A stretch of DNA of 64,000 nucleotides from G963663315 sp965231905 (GTDB lineage: Bacteria; Pseudomonadota; Gammaproteobacteria; Arenicellales; Poriferihabitantaceae), in assembly GCA_965231905.1 (NCBI GenBank), contig CBDDOO010000002.1:1521468-1585467 (forward strand). Reading direction: 5' to 3'. Positions 61,701 through 64,000 of this stretch are shown piece after piece. Position 1 is the first letter of the stretch. Every line of letters begins with the position of its first letter. Made by a program: the position numbers and the translations under genes. The notes beneath the pieces are model-generated. The model did no database searches. It was not told the origin of the DNA and was given only the letters and a program-made list of their open reading frames with translations.

Positions 61701-64000
61701 CCCGCCAGCACAAAGTCACTGTTCACTGCGTCCGCCACTGCCAGATTCACCACCAGATCAGTCGCCGGAACCGGAGTCGCCGTCACCGTGAATACCGCCT
61801 CCGTACCTTCGGTCACCGCAGCCCCTCCGGTGATCGTCACCGCCGGAACATCATCGTCCGTTACCGTCACCACCAGGTTCTTCGTCACCGAACCGTAATC
61901 TCCGCCGGAAGCCGTGTGCTTCAGGGTCGCTTCGTCATTGGCTACATCGGTATCCTGACCCGCCGTCACCGTCACCGTCCGCGCCTTGCTCCACAAGGTG
62001 GCCGCCGCAGTCGGGCTGAACGTCAGCGTCGTCTGGGCGCCACCGGTATCCGGGTCCGTATCCACCGTTACATCTCCCGCGCCCGCGATCGTCACCGTCA
62101 CCGGCGCCGTCGGCTGACTCGACAACGCGATTGTGTAGGTCTCCGTACCCCCTTCCGTCACCGTCAGCGAAGTCGGCGTCAGCGTAAAGGCGGCCATGTC
62201 ATCATCGGTCACCGTAATCTCTCCGGCGCCGGGGCGATCTCCGGTGGCGCCGCCGCTCAATCCCGTAGCCGTTAATACCGGCTCGGCCTGATCAGCCGGG
62301 TCGCCGCGCGTGTCAGAATCCGGAATCGACACCGTCACCACATCATTCACCGCGTCATCATCCGCCAAAGCCGCCAGCGCAACCGTCGCCACCGTCGCCG
62401 TCACTCCCGTCTGCGGCCCGGTGAACGTCACCACTCCCGTGTTCGCCGCCAGTCCCACTCCCGCCGCAGTCTCCGACAACGACAAGGTAAAGTCCGTACC
62501 CACGGCGCCTCCGGTAAACTGCAACGGAACCCCCAGTACCTCTCCGACCCGCAACGCCCGTCCCAGGGTCAGCGTCATCTCCGCGTTCTTCGCGCCGTCT
62601 CCTTCGGTCGCCGTCGTGTCCGTCACTTCCAACTCCACTTCGGTCGCGTCATTGTCCTTCACCGGCACGCCCGCGCTCGATGTCGCGCCGACCGTGTAAG
62701 TCGCCGGATCATCGTCGCTGGCCACCACCGCTACCGTCACCGCTCCGTCCGGCTCATCGGCGCTCGCTCCCGTGTCATTCACCGTCGCTACCCGATACTC
62801 CACCGAACCGGTGACCGGAATCGTCACCGTCTTGTCGCCCTCATTACCCACCAACACAAAGTCACTGTTGGCCGCGTCCGCCACTGCCAGATTCACCACC
62901 AGATCAGTCGCCGGAACCGGGGTCGCCGTCACCGTGAATACCGCCTCCGTACCTTCGGTCACCGCATCCCCTCCGGTGATCGTCACCGCCGGAACATCAT
63001 CGTCCGTCACCGTCACCACCAGGTTCTTCGTCACCGAACCGTAATCTCCGCCGGAAGCCGTGTGCTTCAGGGTCGCTTCGTCATTGGCTACATCCGTATC
63101 CGACCCCGCCGTCACCGTCACCGTCCGCGCCTTGCTCCAGTTGACCGTGGTGAAGGTCAGGGTCGTCTGGTCGCCAGGATCCGCCGTATCCGTATCTACC
63201 GTCACATCTCCCGCGCCCGCGATCGTCACCGTCACCGGCGCCGTCGGCTGACTCGACAACGCAATCGTGTAGGTTGCGCTCGCGCCTTCCGCGACCGCCA
63301 GCGCGTCCGGCGTCAGCGTCAAACCCACCTCGTCGTCATCGGTCAGCGTTACACTCACCGGGGCGATGGTAAAGCCGGACAGCGCGCCGCTCACCGAAAT
63401 CGCCTCGCCAGCGCCTTCGTCGATATCGTCATCCACCGGCGTCAGCGTGAAGGTCTGCGTACCACTTGACGCACCGGCCGCCAGGGTCACGTCAAAGGCG
63501 CTCACCGCCGCGTAGTCCGCCGGAGTATCGGCGCTGTCAGAAGCCGCGCCCACCGTCACCCGAACCGTCTTCGACTCGGCGAAGGTCGAACCGCCAACCG
63601 CGGTCGCGGTCACCGTCACTTCGGTGGCGACGGCGACTTCGGCCACGCTCGCCGGATTGACCGACAGCGTGACCCCGGTCGGCGGACCGTCATCATCGGT
63701 CACCGTCACCGCCACCGGCTTCGCCGTCACCGATGCGTAATCCGCGCCGGGCGCCGCGCTCACCGTGTGCGTGATCCGGGTGGTACGCCGGTCGTTCGTA
63801 TTGTCAATGTCGTCATTGACCCCACTGACCGTTACGGTCTTCGCCGTATTCCAGTTGTCGGCGTCGAATACCAGGCTCACCGGGGAGACGGTGGCGACGT
63901 TCGTGTCTTCGCTCGCGACCGCAATCGTCACATCGCCGCCAACCGGCTCGCTCGCCAGCTTCACAGTGTAGGTCGCCTGGTCTTCGCGCGTATTCTCGTT
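49775..64000 (-). CDS. Giant Calx-beta-like repeat surface protein with C-terminal beta-barrel (5' end beyond window)
   Basis: The frame is open for 4,741 codons to the right edge, so the N-terminus and export signal are not visible. From the right edge to about 52.1 kb it is a tandem of roughly 100-130-residue Calx-beta-like modules (TVTEG opening, VTVTDDD close). Eight super-repeats of about 375-382 residues each hold three modules: AFTLTP..., AVTITGGxAVTEG..., and LEVTDxTATEGDG.... More divergent modules follow to about 51.4 kb. The segment SWLTRFGRTVTGIVLEGVRGRL (near 51340), an acidic-basic linker and a barrel of about 410 residues ending ELRLSW come last; the final aromatic residue is typical of outer-membrane proteins. 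I saw no cysteine. DDD clusters suggest Ca2+ binding. Likely an adhesin or matrix protein; function unproven. Confidence 0.85.
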   Translation of the reverse strand, partial: NENTREDQATYTVKLASEPVGGDVTIAVASEDTNVATVSPVSLVFDADNWNTAKTVTVSGVNDDIDNTNDRRTTRITHTVSAAPGADYASVTAKPVAVTVTDDDGPPTGVTLSVNPASVAEVAVATEVTVTATAVGGSTFAESKTVRVTVGAASDSADTPADYAAVSAFDVTLAAGASSGTQTFTLTPVDDDIDEGAGEAISVSGALSGFTIAPVSVTLTDDDEVGLTLTPDALAVAEGASATYTIALSSQPTAPVTVTIAGAGDVTVDTDTADPGDQTTLTFTTVNWSKARTVTVTAGSDTDVANDEATLKHTASGGDYGSVTKNLVVTVTDDDVPAVTITGGDAVTEGTEAVFTVTATPVPATDLVVNLAVADAANSDFVLVGNEGDKTVTIPVTGSVEYRVATVNDTGASADEPDGAVTVAVVASDDDPATYTVGATSSAGVPVKDNDATEVELEVTDTTATEGDGAKNAEMTLTLGRALRVGEVLGVPLQFTGGAVGTDFTLSLSETAAGVGLAANTGVVTFTGPQTGVTATVATVALAALADDDAVNDVVTVSIPDSDTRGDPADQAEPVLTATGLSGGATGDRPGAGEITVTDDDMAAFTLTPTSLTVTEGGTETYTIALSSQPTAPVTVTIAGAGDVTVDTDPDTGGAQTTLTFSPTAAATLWSKARTVTVTAGQDTDVANDEATLKHTASGGDYGSVTKNLVVTVTDDDVPAVTITGGAAVTEGTEAVFTVTATPVPATDLVVNLAVADAVNSDFVLAGNEGDKTVTIPVTGSVEYRVATVNDTGASADEPDGAVTVTVAASDDDPATYTLGATSSASIAVKDNDATAVRLEVTDSAATEEDGAETSEMTLTLGRALRAGEVLGVPLQFAGGVVGTDFALSLSGTAAGVGLAANTGVVTFTGPQAGVTATVATVTLAALADDDAVNDVVTVSIPDSDTRGDPSDLTEPILAATGLSGGASGDRPGAGEITVTDDDKAAFTLTPTSLTVTEGASETYTVALATRPSAPVTVMIAGAGDVTVDTDTADPGNQATLTFSPTDAATLWSKARTVTVTAGSDTDVANDEATLKHTASGGDYGSVTKNLVVTVTDDDVPAVTITGGDAVTEGTEAVFTVTATPVPATDLVVNLEVADAANSDFVLVGNEGDKTVTIPVTGSVEYRVATVNDTGASADEPDGAVTVTVAASDDDPATYTLGATSSASIAVKDNDATEVELEVTDTTATEGDGAKNAEMTLTLGRALRVGEVLGVPLQFAGGAVGTDFSLSLSGTAAGVGLAAGTGVVTFTGSAGGSATVATVALAALADDDAVNDVVTVSIPDSDTRGDPSDQNEPVLTATGLSGGASGAGSGPITVTDDDKAAFTLTPTSLTVTEGASETYTVALATRPSAPVTVMIAGAGDVTVDTDTADPGNQATLTFSPTDAATLWSKARTVTVTAGSDTDVANDEATLKHTASGGDYGSVTKNLVVTVTDDDVPAVTITGGAAVTEGTEAVFTVTATPVPATDLVVNLAVADAASSDFVLVGNEGDKTVTIPVTGSVEYRVATVNDTGASADEPDGAVTVTVAASDDDPATYTLGATSSASVAVKDNDATEVELEVTDTTATEGDGAKNAEMTLTLGRALRVGEVLGVPLQFAGGAVGTDFSLSLSGTAAGVGLAAGTGVVTFTGSAGGSATVATVALAALADDDAVNDVVTVSIPDSDTRGDPSDQNEPVLTATGLSGGATGSRVGNGQITVEDDDKAAFTLTPASLTVAEGDTSTYTVALSSQPTADVTVTIAGAGDVTVDTDTADPGDQTTLTFTTVNWSTARTVTVTAGEDDDATNDTATLGHTASGGDYASVTKDLIVTVADNDDSAVTITGGVVTEEGAPQVIVVTEAPGGGNTDSYTVVLNTEPAQDVTVTVTAPAGLLIDGPDATETKTSTETLTFTTETWDEAQTVNVYGVDDNVDQGAGRSLTIKHTVSSTDGDYDEITIADVSVTLVDDDTAGVTVTETGTPAATVVTEASGDGNTDSYTVVLDTEPTHEVRVTVTAPAGLLIDGPDATETKTSTETLTFTTETWDKAQTVNVYGVDDSLDQGSGRELTIEHTVSSTDAGYDEIAIADVEVTLVDDDVPEVMIVAKTASAVTEGTAAVFVVTATPVPASALTVNLNVADAVNADFVLAANEGSGKTVVIPTTGSVEYSVATVDDTGASADEPDGEVTVTVASGSGYTVGTNDEAGVAVRDNDATGVTLEVTDASATEGDGTKNAEMTLTLGRALRVGEVLGVPLQFTGGAVGTDFSLSLSETATGVTLAANTGVVTFTGPQTGVTATVATVLLSASADDDAVNDTVTVSIPAVSTGNGVVLTATGLSGGATGDRTGNGQITVEDDDKAAFTLTPDSLTVAEGASETYTIALSSEPTSDVTVTVASNNTDVTVDTDPDTGGAQATLTFSPTAAATLWSKARTVTVTAGPDTDVADDEATLKHTASGGDYGSVTKNLVVTVTDDDVPAVTITGGDAVTEGTEAVFTVTATPVPATDLVVNLAVADAVNSDFVLVGNEGDKTVTIPVTGSVEYRVATVNDTGASADEPDGAVTVTVAASDDDPATYTLGETSSAGVAVKDNDATAVMLEVTDSAATEEDGAETSEMTLTLGRALRVGEVLGVPLQFTGGAVGTDFSLSLSETATGVTLAANTGVVTFTGPQTGVTATVATVLLSASADDDAVNDTVTVSIPAVSTGNGAVLTATGLSGGATGSRVGSGQITVTDDDTAAFTLTPDSLTVAEGASETYTVKLATRPSAPVTVTVAGAGDVTVNKSGGTAGSSQALSFTAVNWNTAQTVTVIAGEDGDAVNDTVILKHTAAGGDYGSVTENLTVTVEDNDEAKLKKLSLTRDALTLTALDALTVTEGASETYTIALASEPTSEVTVTIASNNTDVTVDTDPVTGGAQTTLTFSPTAAATLWSKARTVTVTAGEDTDVADDEATLKHTASGGGYASVTADLAVTVTDDDVPAVTITGGTAVTEGAANAAAVFTVTATPVPASALVVNLAVADAVDSDFVAAADQGTGKTVTIPVSGSVEYRILVTDDEIDEADGEVTVTVAASDDDPATYTVGATSSAGVSVTDDDVTKVTLRVTDATATEEDGTKTAEMTLTLGRALRAGEVLGVPLQFAGGTVGTDFALSLSGTAAGVGLAANTGVVTFTGRAAGSATVATVALAALADNDAVDDMVTVSIPSISTGNGVKLTATGLSGGASGDRTGNGVITVTDDDTAAFTLTPTALTVAEGATETYTVALATRPSAPVTVTVTGAGDVTVNKTGGTAGSSQTLTFTTTDWNTAQTVTVAAGQDADTANDTATLTHTASGGGYGSVTASLVVTVTDDDMPEVTIAPKSASAVTEGTAAVFTLTANPAPAANLTVNLTVADAANADFVAAGDQGSGKTVVIPTTGSVDYTVNTVNDSGANADEPDGEVTVTVTSGSGYTVSSSDDEASVMVEDDDATPVTLTTPDTTATEEDSTATASLALTLGRALRAGESLAVPLQFAGGVVGTDFTLALSGTPTGVALAANTGVVTFTGGNTGSATVATVLLSASADDDAANDTVTVSIPAVSTGNGVILAATNLSGGATGSGTGTIIVTDDDAAGFTLAPTSLTVTEGGTNTYTVALATQPTASVTVTITGAGDVTVDTDPDTDGAQTTLTFSPTTAATLWSTARTVTVVAAEDDDVFNDTETLTHTATDGDYATVTAELPVTVTDDDRTRLALTPTALTVVEGGTETYTVALSSQPTTEVVVTIAGAGDVTVDTDPDTDGDQTTLTFSPTTAANLWSVPQTVTVTAGQDEGVSDEEVTVTHTAAGGDYSSVTSDLAVTVTDDDEAGLMLTPSSLVINEGGAKTYMVSLVSQPTTAVTVTVVSPMEDVTVDTDLDTDGDQTTLTFTPNTWSTAQMVMVTVTVAPDEEVINNVMMLEHEATGGDYDSMEEELPVTVTEDDTTVLSTLPMVSFTDSGSEVDEGVGRHGIAMSLDRPAGSDLTVRYTVGGSASMGPDGDLLIGDLDAESGTVVIERGVSELGIPVMILDDPDHEGDETLVLTLESGTGYGMGRIVTHTLMILDNDDPPLVTISAKSGSSVEEGQDVIFRVAVEPVPPTGLSVNVLLSESSDSDYLNAGSEGVQVVRVPGRSSGADAGSAVIRISTEDDGLDEPAGVVTAAVVEGTGYRVGVPGSAEVQVLDNDAGLAEGVQSWLTRFGRTVTGIVLEGVRGRLDRMSELREPGLSGTLAGAPFGRPAEDVTEKDASVEDTTVSASVSPKEERTEEKTEAATFLPSESAQEEWSREWRVRQSGVQRGFTLDGSESSGLTGYDLMMGSAFETTKEGAGGRMHSAWGSGSTSSFDGDTDGVSVNGEVSALMLGQDWTGSMSGDSGRTWLLGGLVAQSRGEGGYSGGGRSGELEANLTAIVPYGALKLSEELQVWGSLGLGSGKMELKLSDEEATTGTDIKETDISWRMATAGFRNQLPGSDWESGFAQKLSAYGVSLELHGDISRTWVQSDEVEGLPSASGDTQRLRIGVEGNRVWQQADGGTLTPKLGLALRHDAGDAETGLGLELGTGLMWSGRWGLEANMEGRALMIHEDGNFRDWGVSASVSYNPPSDSGRGFSGSLSMGFGGEASRGDFLGREVFPELVEADAGGRWVMEGGYGLHSYERGLVGSPYVTLSGQDRLEEMRLGYRVEPKSADRGLQMELDVFTRLEKATVGDEDKVSSGVELRLSW
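52900..63960. repeat. Tandem super-repeat array in the giant gene
   Basis: Equivalent positions of the middle module (coding TGASADEPDG or its variants) fall near 62772, 61626, 60480, 59343, 57426, 56307, about 54790 and about 53670. Spacings are 1146, 1146, 1137, 1917, 1119, about 1510 and about 1130 bases. The 1917-base interval includes two extra modules (near 57.7-58.4 kb, coding TVVLxTEPxxxVxVTV), and the 1510-base interval one extra (near 55.1-55.4 kb). Copies on the left, nearest the barrel, are more diverged than those on the right. Confidence 0.8.
58821..60375. repeat. Perfectly identical 418-bp tracts at a 1137-bp offset
   Basis: By eye, 58821-59238 is identical to 59958-60375, ending at a single C/T difference (59239/60376). 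A second identical pair, 59565-59902 and 60702-61039 (338 bp), has the same offset. These are neighbouring super-repeats, implying very recent duplication or gene conversion. Confidence 0.75.

Noticed and set aside
52900..63960. CRISPR-like appearance of the repeated DNA
   Set aside because: The period is over 1 kb, units are coding and vary at synonymous sites, and there are no short repeats with unique spacers or cas genes.
52160..63970. Long plus-strand open frames opposite the giant gene (for example 56597-58063 and 58115-59251)
   Set aside because: They are Arg/His-rich or Ser/Val/Thr-rich shadows of the repeat codons, recur with the repeat period and have no recognisable domains. The minus-strand frame is continuous over 14 kb and gives clear beta-sandwich modules.

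Overview
The window looks like a contiguous piece of a gammaproteobacterial chromosome of intermediate GC. I cannot name a genus. The case rests on three classic gene orders that are intact here: lepA-lepB-rnc-era-recO (4.9-9.9 kb), rpsF-rpsR-rplI-dnaB-alr-radA (15.7-20.7 kb), and, on the minus strand, recA-recX-alaS-lysC-csrA-tRNA-Ser (49.7-43.7 kb). The homodimeric-type pyruvate dehydrogenase (aceE-aceF-lpd) and the enterobacterial-type gshA and dusA agree with this.

Layout. 0-4.7 kb: an SDR oxidoreductase, a Gfo/Idh/MocA dehydrogenase, a free-standing alanyl-tRNA editing protein, then a minus-strand tungstate/molybdate operon (tupB-tupC-mobA). 4.9-9.9 kb: translation GTPase LepA, signal peptidase, RNase III, Era, RecO. 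9.9-15.5 kb: pyruvate dehydrogenase complex, minus strand. 15.7-21.5 kb: ribosomal protein and DnaB operon, alanine racemase, RadA and an exported FKBP isomerase. 21.6-26.3 kb: a MocR regulator, Rho, L31 and HemL. 26.3-31 kb: a five-gene branched-chain-amino-acid-type ABC importer. 31-34 kb: a cation efflux protein, a short AT-rich segment holding a loxP-like site, a TauE/SafE permease and a VapBC toxin-antitoxin pair. 34-42 kb: hydrolase, acetyl-CoA synthetase, Trm112-like protein, fatty-acid hydroxylase family protein, DusA, GshA and a transsulfuration-type PLP enzyme. 42-43.6 kb: a HipBA toxin-antitoxin pair. 43.6-49.7 kb: the tRNA-Ser/csrA/lysC/alaS/recX/recA block. 49.8-64 kb: one giant gene (more than 4,700 residues, start beyond the right edge) made of tandem Calx-beta-like repeats and a C-terminal outer-membrane beta-barrel.

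Most genes are housekeeping, packed with short or overlapping junctions. No gene-free stretch exceeds about 250 bases; the longest are 23040-23288, 15508-15732, 32018-32238, 41858-42064 and 33007-33206. In 23040-23288 I see nothing I can name.

Five observations stand out. (1) A 34-bp site at 32131-32164 shares its first 20 bases with phage P1 loxP and 29 of 34 overall. (2) The linker of the pyruvate dehydrogenase E2 protein is built from nested palindromic repeats kept in frame. (3) The giant repeat protein carries perfect DNA-identity tracts of several hundred bases at a 1137-bp offset. (4) CsrA has a roughly 29-residue Asp-rich tail. (5) hipBA has a 14-bp perfect inverted repeat covering its promoter and start codon. 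All functional statements are from reading the sequence and remembered family knowledge; no database search was run.
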